This document shows positions 34,812 through 44,457 of a stretch of 64,000 bases of DNA, piece by piece. The stretch is from Tetraselmis striata (Eukaryota > Chlorophyta > Chlorodendrophyceae > Chlorodendrales > Chlorodendraceae), in contig VCJN01003185.1 of NCBI GenBank assembly GCA_006384855.1, positions 1-64,000 of the forward strand, in the 5' to 3' direction. The first letter of the stretch is position 1; each line of letters opens with the position of its first letter. The translations under genes and the position numbers were made by a program. The notes under the pieces were generated by a model. The model did no database searches. It saw nothing but the letters and a program-made list of their open reading frames with translations, and had not been told where the DNA came from.

Positions 34812-35117
34812 TCACGCATTGATTTCGCCCGGCTCGGTATGCAGAACCCCCGATACCGGATCGCGTAATGGCTGGTCGTTCGCGCCCTCGAATGAACCCT
34901 GCCCCTTACGGAGAGAGCGCGCCCACTTCCACAACCCCCGTCTCCCACCACCCTTCTTAAAATCCTGAACCGCTTTTAGCACGGCCCGCTCCCTCTGGCG
35001 GCGGCGGTTATTACGTACTAGTGTCCGGACCCGCCAATGCCGTGCTGCGGCATAATGTGCCGACGCTAGAGCGGCATCCCGAGGGCCCCTAGTCCCCCGG
35101 CACGCCATAAAGGCCAT
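34812..35117 (-). pseudogene. LINE-A region between endonuclease and reverse transcriptase
   Basis: Open frame of 101 codons rich in Arg and Ala, with LRKGQGSFEGANDQPLRD and DPVSGVLHTEPGEINA, the usual linker segment preceding the RT (degradation of 'added, shut' motifs such as D-x-x-G-x-x-x-x-x). It has no stop in this stretch but is out of frame with its neighbours. Confidence 0.55.
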
Positions 35118-35200
35118 GCGCCGACGATTAATCGCACCTACGATAGACCGTTGCAGCGGCGGCGGCCCTAGGCCACGACGCTTGGGCTTGGTAACATCGC

Positions 35201-35736
35201 CTACCTCACCCGCCGCCGACCATATTGCTTGGATGAAGTGGTTGGCGCCGGTGTCAAGGGATCCCCCCCCCCTCCCGAGGGCCCACTGTCTACATGTGGG
35301 TCATCTAGAGGGGTGAGCACCGCGAACGGATTAGCGGTGACAAAACCGTGGAACGGCTTGGGCCATTCAGAGGGGGAGTCACCGTGGGCCGGTTTGGGAA
35401 TGGACCTTGCAGACGGGCGTTCATGCAGGGGAGGTGGACAGGTATCCTCACGGATGGCGCCCACGGGGAAAGAAGGACAGGGAAGTGATCGGAGGTGTCC
35501 CAAGAGTAGTCCACCCATGCCGAGGGCGAGAGAGGGGGGGGGAGGGCCTATGGTGGGAGGCCATGCGATGAAGTGGTCGAGAACGCGGCAGCTGCCCCTC
35601 CGACAAGTACCTCGTTCGCGCGCCGATGCATCCCGCGGCCACATGGGCTTACCGCCGGGAAGGCACCGCCAACGCCTGAGTAGAGCCGTCAACTCCCTTT
35701 CATCCATGTTCCAATCCCCCTCCACCACGATCATCT
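35201..35736 (-). pseudogene. LINE-A endonuclease, C-terminal half
   Basis: MIVVEGDWNMDERELTAL carries the GDWN motif of APE-type endonucleases; RRGSCRVLDHFIAWP carries the R-x-LDH motif, and TSDHFPVLLSPW (near 35.5 kb, another frame) carries the catalytic SDH. It follows directly after the nested element's end at 35737, so the first half is at 39458-40600. Confidence 0.7.
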
Positions 35737-36731
35737 CACTAGCCTCCCGGTCTGTCTCGTAATTATATTGTAATGGCCCGTAATCGTGATTTTCCCACGG
35801 AATGGGCTTGTAATCGCTGTATATACCGTGTAATCGCCACTTTTCTGCTAGGCTCGGTAGTCGCAATGAAGTGCCCGCCGGCCTGCATTCCGTAATATTG
35901 CTACCAATACCATGTCGTGCCGTCCCCATAGTACATTGGGCCCACATCGCGCCTCGCGCGCCTACCCATAATCTTTGGGACTTCCGCCATGCTGTACTTT
36001 AACGCCTCACAATAAGCTCCGTGACGACTCGCAACGGCCAACGCCCAACGGCATCGTAGGGCTCAAATCTGATTTTTAACATCAAGTGCGGGCGGTTTAC
36101 CATCGCAACAGCGCCAGTGAGTAGCTCCTACCCATCCCCACACGCTGCGAGCCACCGGCGCCAAATACTGTGTGCCATCGGGCGTCGCACCTCCAAGCGC
36201 CGTATTCCTGAGGGGAAGGAGGGCTGGACGCCTGCCCACGGGTAACTGTAGGGTACCGGTATCGGCACATTAGTAGCCCTCGCCGCGGCCCGCATAAATG
36301 TATGCTTACGCGACGCGCCGGAACAGTCAGTTGGCCATCACCACCCAGGCCACGCCCGCCGCTTGTGGGGCGACCATACACGGTTCGGTTACTCAAGGCC
36401 CGGCACAACGTCTCGAGGACACTAAAGCCTGCCGCCACGGTGGTTTTCGCCATCATCTAGGCCGAGCACGGCCGAAGCTTGTCAGGTGAGCGCGGGCGAG
36501 TCACAGTGCTCACTCGACTTTCTGCCTAACCGCGACCCTCCTCCCCTCGTTGTCAAAGCGATCCCTGGACCAGATCCGGCACCCGCCCTAGTCAAAGTTT
36601 TCAATACTTCAGAATCCGGCAGTATAGAACCATATCAAAGTTTCTGCCCGTCAGAATGTGTGTCGACCCCCTGTGGAATCTGTGGTGTGTGCATATATGT
36701 TGTTGTGTGCATGTGCATTATGTCAGGTTCT

Positions 36732-37073
36732 TGGCGATACGTGCGCTGCGCCGCTGAGCGACTCAGCGACCTACCCCGCGCGCACGGCCGATGCACGGCC
36801 TGCGACACCCCCCTAAGTATCCGGACCGTTTTGGGCGACGAGCGGGCGTGCAAAGCGGAGCTTGCATACGTGTTTCACCGGAAGTTGAGGGCGCCGAGGG
36901 GGTTGGGAGTGACGCGCTGGACGGTGCCCATGCTCTACTCCTTGCACCAGACCTTCGCAAAGGACTCCAGGTGGAAGCACTTCCCTACACGGAAGATCCC
37001 AGGTAATAGGCGCACTGCCATCTGGACTGAGGATTTTTCAGCTGTAGAGGACCTGTGCCAGTTCCAAGGGTAG
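36732..37073 (+). CDS. Unrecognised reading frame inside the nested element
   Basis: The open frame continues from 36486 but looks protein-like only from about 36732: RCTACDTPLSIRTVLGDE, LAYVFHRKLRAPRGLG, TRWTVPMLYSLHQTFAKDSR, WTEDFSAVEDLCQFQG and TAG at 37071-37073. It has one Cys-x-x-Cys pair. I recognise no family. It may be an exon of a transposase or cargo gene; low confidence that it is expressed. Confidence 0.35.
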   Translation, partial: WRYVRCAAERLSDLPRAHGRCTACDTPLSIRTVLGDERACKAELAYVFHRKLRAPRGLGVTRWTVPMLYSLHQTFAKDSRWKHFPTRKIPGNRRTAIWTEDFSAVEDLCQFQG

Positions 37074-37319
37074 TGATAGGGGGGAGGGCAAGCCACCAGC
37101 TTGGTGGAATATAAAATGCTTCCCTACGGGTATCCCTGACCCGCCAGCAGTGAAGTTAATCATTGTTGAGCGGCGACTGGGTGGTGTGGGTGAGCATGTT
37201 ACGATGTGGGTTAGGCAGGAAGTTATGGTAATGCTCAGTGTTGTCTCTCTATCTGAAGTATGAGGTGCAAAGATAGAGCTTATGGCTGCTTGCCATGGTG
37301 TGGACGACAAGTTGCGCTG

Positions 37320-37921
37320 GCGTGAAACACCAACCTACGCGAATGCGATAGATAACCATTTCATGCACCATGTGCAGCAAAAGATGAGGAATTCGAGAGA
37401 CATTGACGGTCACTGGGTTTCACTGGTGCCAATCCTGTCCCGGGGGCGAAAAACAAAATTGACGGTCAACTAGTTTTTGACAGTTCTGTAGACCTAGCTT
37501 GTGCCGCGGCACCTGACCGGACTGGCGTGTAATTTATTTGCTTTACCTTTGATCGCTCGGACGCTCTCTGGGACTGCAGCGCTGCAATGCTGTGAGCGGC
37601 ACTATGCATTGGGCAGTATGGAATGGGATCATGTGTAAATTACATGGATGTGCGGCAAACTTGTATTGACTAAAGATCTAGCTGTTTGGTTGCTTACGCC
37701 GGTGCGCCCTGTGCTCTGCTGCCGAATCTGCGCCAGCCCCCAAAACACCAACATGCGCGAATGCCATAGATAACCATTTCATGCACCGCCATGTGCAGCA
37801 AAGGATGAGGAATGTGAGAGACATTGCGGTCAACTAGTTTTGGACCGTTCTGTAGACCTGGCTTGTGCCGCGGCACATGACTGGACTGGCGTGTAATTCA
37901 TTTGCTTTACCTCTGATCGCA
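37320..37921. repeat. Tandem duplication, one copy carrying an insertion
   Basis: Copies at about 37320-37545 and 37740-37921 share long identical runs (for example GATAACCATTTCATGCACC, GACATTG..CGGTCAACTAG, TAGACCT.GCTTGTGCCGCG). The first copy has 45 extra bases at 37413-37457 plus an 11-base duplication; the second is the uninterrupted form. Confidence 0.8.
37413..37457 (+). mobile_element. 45-bp LINE-A tail insertion with an 11-bp target duplication
   Basis: The insert reads CTGGGTTTCACTGGTGCCAA then TCCTGTCCCGGGGGCGAAAA and ACAAA, which is the LINE-A 3' terminus. ATTGACGGTCA flanks it exactly at 37402-37412 and 37458-37468. The sister copy at 37821-37833 has ATTGCGGTCA once and no insert, so this is a clean insertion. 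Confidence 0.9.
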
Positions 37922-38720
37922 TGTGCTCATTTACATGCTAAATACGGTTGCCATACGGGATATGGCTCAGGGCTGAACACAATTATGCGGATATTACGCT
38001 ATGGATACACAGCAAGCCGGGTACTCGCACTACAGTACTGCTACGATCTGCGCTGTATATTACACTACAGTTATCTGCTATATCATTCATTTGCTACATA
38101 GTAATATATTATTGTATTCAAATGTATATTGAATTATAAAATATTATATTAATTCATCATAATATGTAAATATCTATATTATATCATTACTAGTGGAACA
38201 TTAAAATATACATATGTTTAATAATTTACATAATATATAACATAATCCTAGAATATGTATGATATTGAGACGACTCGCGCTGAGCGCGGGTAGTCTTCCA
38301 GGCGCGGCGCCGGACTTATTTATTATAGAAAGCGGTTGCGCCTACCTGACGCACACTCGCCAGACAATACCGTACCTGCTCGTCCCCCAGCACCCTCCAT
38401 CATGGTTCCCAAGTGTCCGATGAGGGTGTCGTCTCGCTGCATTTTACCTCGTTTGTACCCGACGCGACGCGTGCCAAGATCTTGAACCCAATACCATAGG
38501 GCGCCCTCCCTCACCCCCCCCCCCCTCCACGGGATCCGACACGGGCACTGGCGTTCAGAACGCCCCCGTCGACGGTCCATGCCACACTCCCACGAGCCGG
38601 GGACTGGAGTCCACCCTGAAAGGTACAGTGAGTCGGCAGGTGGGTGACTTGACTGCTTAGAGGATTAGAATTTCACAGGCGTTGACCGCCCCGTGCTGCG
38701 TTACTTTTTATGTTGCTCCT

Positions 38721-39052
38721 GCAGCTGAGGAGAAGGCAATGATGCCGGCGCTGTCCTTGACGAATGCTGGCAGCGGAACACTCAGATTTCTTTGGCTAGC
38801 TCGAGGTCTGCGAGGTGACGCCGCATTGCAAAGCCGCAGGTGAGTCGCGTTTGTTTTCCCACTTGTTCGATTACACAGCCACCGCCGCCACGACAAGCAA
38901 TCAACACGCATACTGACTTTCGCAGTTGCTGTGTCAGACCTCCGACGTCGAAAGTTGACGTCGACGAGGGCAGTAGCACGGAGCCCCCGGCCAAGGAGGC
39001 CGAGCAGCCCGCCAAGCCGGCGGCTAGGGGGCCGGGTTGGTGCCGGGGCTAG
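38721..39052 (+). CDS. Possible two-exon C-terminal fragment of an unrecognised protein
   Basis: An acceptor (GCTCCTGCAG) precedes GCTGAGGAGAAGGCAATGATG. The exon ends at about 38841 before GTGAGTCG, and a second acceptor (TTTCGCAG, about 38926) leads to a frame with SKVDVDEGSSTEPPAKEAE, QPAKPAARG and TAG at 39050-39052. The splice signals fit, but the protein is short and of low complexity. It lies inside the nested element. Confidence 0.3.
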
Positions 39053-39457
39053 GGCGGGCGGTGGGGCGATCGGGTCGCGGGCCGGCCGCCGGGCTGCCGT
39101 AGCCGATGCCGCCACCTGCGAGCAGCACGCCGGCCGCCGAGGCGGTCCCGGGCAAAACCGGATGTAAATAATTTATTCCGCTCGCCCACTGCCGCGCGCC
39201 CGCTCACTACTGGCTGTGCCGCGCGCGCGCTATCGCGGATGAGGCCAGAGCGCAGCGAGATTGTCGGGCTTCCTGGGGCAGATGCAAAAATACTCCGCGT
39301 TGGATGATGCGTCGCGATGACGTGTGATATGCGCCTGATGCAGTTTATCACGAGTACGTCACGGAATGACTACAGACGAGTGTCATACTACTGGTAAGAT
39401 TACAGAATGAGTACAGGGTATTACAGTGTAATTTCGAGACAGGCTGGGAGCCTAGTG

Positions 39458-40600
39458 ATCCCTCGGGTAACTCGTACGAAGCCGCGCCAATTCTTCGCTC
39501 AGGCGGTCCCGATACGGTTCCCCCTGTGAGCCTGTAGTGGGCGAATAGGCCGAGATAAATATAGTGGCCGCGGAGTCACTGCAACCTCCCCCCACCCGGA
39601 CACAGGTCCAACATGGGTGGGGCGCGCCGACTGCCCGCGCCCGGTACGGCGACCGGACTAACACACATACAACACCCACGTTCCGATGCAACGCGGTCCC
39701 CGAACGAATAGTAGTCAGAGTACCCATTAAAACGCACTCGCATATCGGTCGCCCTAACCGTGGTCTCCTGAACGAGCAAAACATCTACAGATCGCTCGAT
39801 CAGCAGCGCGCCAACATTCTCCACCTTAGAAGACAACCCATTCACGTTAAGCGTCGCAACGCACATGTGGGCAGGCATGGGAAGGAAGGGAAAGGGCAAG
39901 GGGGGGGGGGGGCGGGCGGCGTGGCGATCCCAGTACGAGCGGTGTTCCCGCAAGTACCACCCCCACCGGCCTGCAAAACGTTGTAAACGCTCGCGGACAT
40001 GCGCACCCTGCCCTTGGGTATAATACACATCAAAGCGCACTACCCCATCCCGCTGCAACACACGATCGATCTTCGGAATGGCCGAGGGCCGGTCATTAGA
40101 CGCCCGATCGACGCGGCTCCAAAAGGCAGGTAGTGGCGACGGGTCCCCCCAACAACACACACGACGCAGGGACGCCCCAGCCCCAGCCAGGTGCCCAACC
40201 GTCCAAGGGCGAACCCCCGTAACTATGACGGCTGCACTCGGTGGCGCGCGGTTGCCCATAACGGGGCCAACCCTACCGGAGCTACGGGTATAGCCCACGC
40301 GGGAAAACTCGGTAATGCGGTAGGGTCCTGGCAAACATTCCCTAGCGCGAGGGATAAGGGTTACGGATCCCCGAGTCGCCGGCCGGATAGGGCCGACAGC
40401 AAGGGGCGGATACCGCTCGGTTAAGGACTCGTTTTTACGCGATGCTGGGGCGCTAAGGCTTGCCGATTTGACCGCGGGGGGGCGGGCGGGCGGGCTGGGG
40501 CAATCTTGCCTCCGGAGTGGAGCCAGGTTGCACCAAGAATCGTGTCCCGACCTCGTGGCGTCCTGTCCTGGCCTTTCCTGTCCCGGCCTGTCCTGATCCA
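39458..40600 (-). pseudogene. LINE-A endonuclease, N-terminal half
   Basis: The frame contains CVATLNVNGLSSKVENVGAL (asparagine motif of APE endonucleases), DVLLVQETTVRATDMRVRF (catalytic glutamate) and, after a frame change near 39.64 kb, IFISAYSPTTGSQGEPYRD and LSEELARLRTSYPRD. The next expected residues, before GDWN, are found 3.7 kb away at 35.7 kb. Upstream, RVLQRDGVVRFDVYYTQGQG looks like the usual segment before the endonuclease. Confidence 0.7.
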
Positions 40601-40620
40601 CCTGACCTGTCGGCGGGGCG

Positions 40621-40621
<1 letters not shown>

Positions 40622-40651
<30 letters not shown>
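40622..40651 (+). repeat. 30-base G-run
   Basis: A pure run of 30 G on the plus strand, upstream of the LINE-A endonuclease region. Runs of 14-30 C or G recur through the window. Confidence 0.95.
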
Positions 40652-41167
40652 CTCGGCTCAGGCAATAAATTAGTCGGCTGGTCCCCTAACCGCGCGACCG
40701 ATCGCGTGATCCTCGCCGACACACGCAACCGCGACAACCGGTAAAACCCGCAAAGCTGCGCGGCTAGTCCCGAAGGAGGGCCGTTGGAGTGCTGATGACC
40801 GGCTGGCTGGCTGACTGGCTGGCGCTGGGGGGCTGGCGACGGCTGGCGGGCTGCCGGGCTGCCGGGCTGCCGGGCGATCGGCTCGGCGGAGCGGACGGCG
40901 TCGCGAGTACTTAAGGGCAGTACTGTGCTTAACACAGGGTAAAAAGCGGCTGAGAAGTGAGAAGTGTATCCCACCCTAGCCCACAAGCAGTGCACAAGAT
41001 GTGAACGATAGCCTCTAGACCACCACCAATGGGCCCTTATGGGCTGGGGGTCGGTGGGATATGGGCCGAGTCGTTTGGGATTTGGTGAGGCATGAGTGAA
41101 GAATCGTGCGATTCATCCCGTGTCTCACCTCATCCTCCCCATAACCGTATTTTCATTATTTTAAAAG

Positions 41168-41193
41168 ATTTCAAAGTTGAGTCTGGTTTTGCC
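41168..41193 (-). repeat. 26-bp repeat (B2); identical copy at 41475-41500
   Basis: ATTTCAAAGTTGAGTCTGGT followed by TTTGCC is present without a mismatch at 41168-41193 and 41475-41500, on either side of the internal 190-bp repeat. Confidence 0.9.
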
Positions 41194-41287
41194 GAAAAGG
41201 TCGCCCAGGCTGTTTTACACGGTCAAGAGCCGAAATTCGAAGGAAGGTTAAGTGAAAAGCGTGGAGGGAAAACGGAGTCAGGGAGGG

Positions 41288-41477
41288 CGCTGCGTGTAAC
41301 GCAGCGAAAACTGGAAGATGGCATGCTCAGCTGTTATGGCTGCTTTTATGTCTACTCGTGCTGCACCCAAAAAAGGGCGCAACGGCAGGTACCTAGTTCC
41401 CGTACCACTGAGCGGCACTTGTAGATGAATAGCGGTTAGGTCAAGGGAGGAAACCCCATGAACTAGTTTAGATCATT
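41288..41477 (-). repeat. 190-bp direct repeat, internal copy (A2)
   Basis: Matches 43399-43588 over 190 bases with scattered differences. It starts CGCTGCGTGTAACGCA on the plus strand and ends GAACTAGTTTA.ATCATT. It overlaps the adjacent 26-bp repeat (41475-41500) by three bases. Confidence 0.9.
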
Positions 41478-41668
41478 TCAAAGTTGAGTCTGGTTTTGCC
41501 AATTACGAGCGAACGGAGAGAGCGGTGGATTGACGGAGAAGGGGTAGCGCCAGGTCATGAAGGAGGCACCAGGAAGGCCACCGCGGCGCGGAGTCCTGTT
41601 GGACTTGGAAGTGGCGGAGGGGGGCGATGTGGCCAAAGAAGAACCATGCGCCAGGTGAAGGAAGAACG

Positions 41669-42750
41669 TTAGTTGGGGTCGATGTAGCCCAAAACGACGT
41701 CGGAGTTAGTGGCCCATCCGCCTTGGTAGCGAATGTGGGACAATGGCACTCCGATGGCGTTGGCCGCAGACGCTGCTCCCTTGCGAAGGTTGTGTGAGGT
41801 CCAGGAAGTGCCGGCGGGAGGGGCAGCACCGACAAGACGGACGGTTGTAGACAACCAATCCGACATTGTAGCGGCAGTCCAAGGTTTTGATTGCTCGCTC
41901 GGGGTGACCGCCCAGAAGTTTGTTTCAGCCAAGGCAACAGTAACCAGGGGGACAGACTGTACGTTGTCGATGAAGTGGTGTATTAGGAGACGTGCAACTC
42001 GGGGGTGCTCTGACACCGGAAGGAGAAGCACGCGTAGGTCGTCGGGTCCCCGTCGGTAAGCGCGGCCTTTCTCGCGGTACACCTGCATTAGGTCGGGTAA
42101 TGTTGTAATCGTCGACATGCACATCCCGCACTCGGCAGGAGACGCGAGTAAGTCCTATGGCAAAGAACATGAAGTTGACAACCGAGGCCACGAGGGCTCG
42201 GAAGTCGTGTTGGTACTCTGGGGTGGGAGCAAGCACAATCAGCTCGGCCTTTGTGACGAAGCGGTAAGCTACATTAGCATGCAGAGGAACTCGCAAAGGG
42301 GCGGTTTCCAGACGGCGCTGCCGCAGCATCAGCCCACGCCTTGCCGAAGTGAGGTGTACGCTGTCCTTGGCGATTGGGTCGAGGTTGTGCAGCTCGAAGA
42401 ACGTGTTGATGGCAGACATGTAGGGTTGTTGTGACTTAGCTCCAATGTGCCCTCGCTCACCAATCCAAGCAACGTACCGGACGACAGTAGCAGTGGTCGC
42501 CTCCAGCGGGCTGATGTTCTCGGAGTCGTGGCAGAACTCCGCGAACTGAGACAGACTGCCGGCGTAGCTCTTGAGTGTCTGACTGGTGAGGGAGCTAAAG
42601 AGCAGGTAGGTCAAGTGTCCGCTGTCCTAGCTCATCCGAGCCGAAAGCATCCTGCAGTCGAGATCGCAGTGAAGCAGCTAGGGACCGACACCTTCGGGCT
42701 CGTCAATTACGTTAGTGCGTCGTTTCACCGACAAAGTTCCAGAGGTGCGA
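41669..42750 (-). pseudogene. Tyrosine recombinase (phage-integrase-like), frame-disrupted
   Basis: N-terminal core-binding part: TLKSYAGSLSQFAEFCHDSE and TATVVRYVAWIGERGHIG. Catalytic part: NFMFFAIGLTRVSCRVRDVH (first arginine region), then after a frame change near 42105, TSHNLRKGAASAANAIGVPL (H-x-x-R) and GGWATNSDVVLGYID with W and the nucleophilic Tyr; TAA at 41669-41671. The frame change falls inside DDYNIT. Another break separates the N-terminus (about 42600-42680). Such enzymes cut and rejoin DNA through the tyrosine; this copy is probably inactive. Confidence 0.75.
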
Positions 42751-43317
42751 CTACTGTTTGCAAAGTACTCGGCGGCAGCGGTTAGGTTCCCGGCGGTTGT
42801 GGGCCACGAAAAGTGCGTCCATGTGGGCGCCGAAACACGACATCCATAGATACTCCTCCTGGGCCGGCAGACGCCGGACATCCAGCTTGAGGTACTCGTT
42901 CGTTAGGTCGATGCTCAGGAGGAAGAGTCCAGGCACTCGGCTGACCGGTCGAACGGCCTCGTAACCAGACTCTGCTCCCTGCAGTAGTTCTGGCACCGCG
43001 AGGTAGTCACCCTCGTCACTCACGGACTTTGCTCCGACACGGCCGCTCTGGGCTAGCTCTAGCAAGTCGGGGCGCTCTGCGGCTCCCCCGTTGCCTGTCG
43101 GCTGTCCCGCGATGCGCTGCCCGGAACCGGAACCATGTGCTCCTTCTCCATCAACAACGCGCTCACGAGCCGTCAATTGGGCCATTGTTGTAGCAAGCTC
43201 TCGCAGTAATGTAGACTGGGCCTTCACGTCTGCGTGTAGCGACTCGAGCGTCGGTTCAACGACGGGTTCTTCTCCATCTGGCATGGTAACGCACGGACGT
43301 GCGGATGAGAATATCAC
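42751..43317 (-). CDS. N-terminal ORF of the tyrosine-recombinase element
   Basis: An open frame with an ATG at 43284 (MPDGEEPVVEPTLESLHADV) gives about 178 residues. A helical, probably coiled stretch (AQSTLLRELATTMAQLTARE) is followed by a Gly/Ser linker and a compact region (LKLDVRRLPAQEEYLWMSCF, GAHMDALFVAHNRREPN). This is a Gag-like arrangement of position and composition; I do not recognise a domain. The frame after 42790 probably continues in another frame (AAAEYFANSSRTSGTLS). Confidence 0.5.
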   Translation of the reverse strand: MIFSSARPCVTMPDGEEPVVEPTLESLHADVKAQSTLLRELATTMAQLTARERVVDGEGAHGSGSGQRIAGQPTGNGGAAERPDLLELAQSGRVGAKSVSDEGDYLAVPELLQGAESGYEAVRPVSRVPGLFLLSIDLTNEYLKLDVRRLPAQEEYLWMSCFGAHMDALFVAHNRREPNRCRRVLCKQ

Positions 43318-43398
43318 ACACGGGTGGTGAGCCGGGTGTGGTCTTGAACAACCTGGGGTGACCTTGCTCGCAACATGTTACGAGACAGTTTTAAACAT

Positions 43399-43588
43399 CG
43401 CTGCGTGTAACGCATCGAAATCTGGAAGATGGCAGGCTGAGCTATTATGGCTGCTTTTATGTCTACTTGTGCTGCACCAAAAAAAGGGCGCAACGACAGG
43501 TACCTAGTTCCCGTACCACTGAGCAGCACTTGTAGCTGACAAGCGGTTAGGTCAAAGGAGGAAACCCCATGAACTAGTTTACATCATT
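43399..43588 (-). repeat. 190-bp direct repeat, terminal copy (A1)
   Basis: Same orientation and length as 41288-41477. It marks the upstream end of the tyrosine-recombinase element relative to its coding strand. Confidence 0.9.
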
Positions 43589-44453
43589 ATCACAGCGACC
43601 CGTCGCTCCATCGGCTCCCGGTGCACCAATTGTAAGCAAACAAATCGACCCATATCGGTCTCTATCACTAGCATATGGGTATAGTGGTTTTCGGCAGGCG
43701 TAGGTAGATGGGTGGCGCTTCGACCACTCATCTACGGGTGGTGGTTGGCCGGTCACCCATTCAGCCCGTTTATCTGATCTCAACTCAAAAATATGGGGGG
43801 AGATGGGGCACCGCGCACCGACCATCTCATGAGCCACTCATGGGCTCTACCGCACCCCTAGAAGCGAGACCATGGGACGGTACATGTGCAGCGCGCTAAA
43901 TAGTTAGTTGCAGGTGGCAGGCGATGCCTATGCGGGAGGGGGTCGAGAGCGCGGAAAATACGGGTCGGTCGGGCCCATCGGGCCGGCATCGACTGAGATT
44001 ATTGATGATCGCAAACTGACCGCCAGCGGATGTCACCCATGTGTATGGGCCTGCTCTATTAGTGCTCATCGATAAGTAGAGAGCTACCTCAGCCGCACCC
44101 ACGGGAGGGGTTGAGGTCGGGGGTGTATGTATTTCTGAAAGCGCGGGTTCCAAGATGGGGCGGCTTCTTGAATCGGGGGCACATGGGGCACCGTCTCTAT
44201 AGCCTCCGACCTCTAGCTCATTTTTCCTATAGCATCCCCATGAGATAGGCTATGGTCCTTTCCTATTTCCATGGCTGGTGGTGCCCGTCCGGCTCGGGCA
44301 TGAGGCCGTGAACATCGCCCCCCTCCGCGAGCCGACGAACGGGCGCTGCCCGTCCGCGGTTGCAGCCGTCACGAGGCCGTGTTCGCGCACGGCTACGCAG
44401 TACTACACGAGCGGAATATACCGGGAAACAAACGATAAACACGATACACTATT
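43589..44453. other. Intergenic, no gene seen
   Basis: About 860 bases between the tyrosine-recombinase and piggyBac-like elements. Short ORFs of 60-87 codons on both strands have no recognisable features. The sequence is moderately GC-rich without obvious tandem repeats. Confidence 0.5.
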
Positions 44454-44457
44454 CTAG

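Larger units (their letters stand above)
35737..39457. mobile_element. DNA-transposon-like element with 42-bp terminal inverted repeats, nested in LINE-A
   Basis: The left end (35737-35778) reads CACTAGCCTCCCGGTCTGTC then TCGTAATTATATTGTAAT. The right end (39416-39457), read inward, is CACTAGGCTCCCAGCCTGTC then TCGAAATTACACTGTAAT. Both sides abut LINE-A endonuclease sequence. The flanking bases (GATCATCT left, ATCCCTCG right) give no clean target duplication. Several GTAATCG-type words lie just inside the left end. No known transposase is recognisable; candidates inside are at 36732-37073 and 38721-39052. Confidence 0.7.
32247..40600 (-). mobile_element. LINE-A: APE-type non-LTR retrotransposon, decayed and split by a nested element
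   Basis: Reading from 40.6 kb down: N-terminal region and first half of an APE-type endonuclease (about 40600-39458), a nested 3.7-kb element (39457-35737), the second half of the endonuclease (35736-about 35300), reverse transcriptase (34.6-33.3 kb), zinc-knuckle C-terminus (32.9-32.44 kb), then a 3' tail ending near 32247 in CCTGTCCCGGGGGCGGAAAA (minus strand). Frame changes occur in the endonuclease, between the RT core motifs and before the C-terminus. Tail copies at 18.05, 27.97, 37.41 and 54.95 kb confirm the 3' end. Confidence 0.8.
41168..43588 (-). mobile_element. Tyrosine-recombinase element with split direct repeats
   Basis: Read on the minus strand: a 190-bp repeat (43588-43399), coding region, a 26-bp repeat (41500-41475), the 190-bp repeat again (41477-41288) and the 26-bp repeat again (41193-41168). 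This A1 - ORFs - B1 A2 B2 order is the split-direct-repeat layout described for DIRS-order elements such as PAT and Ngaro. No reverse transcriptase or RNase H is visible in the 1.9-kb interior, so it is either an internally deleted derivative or a different recombinase element with the same end layout. Confidence 0.7.
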
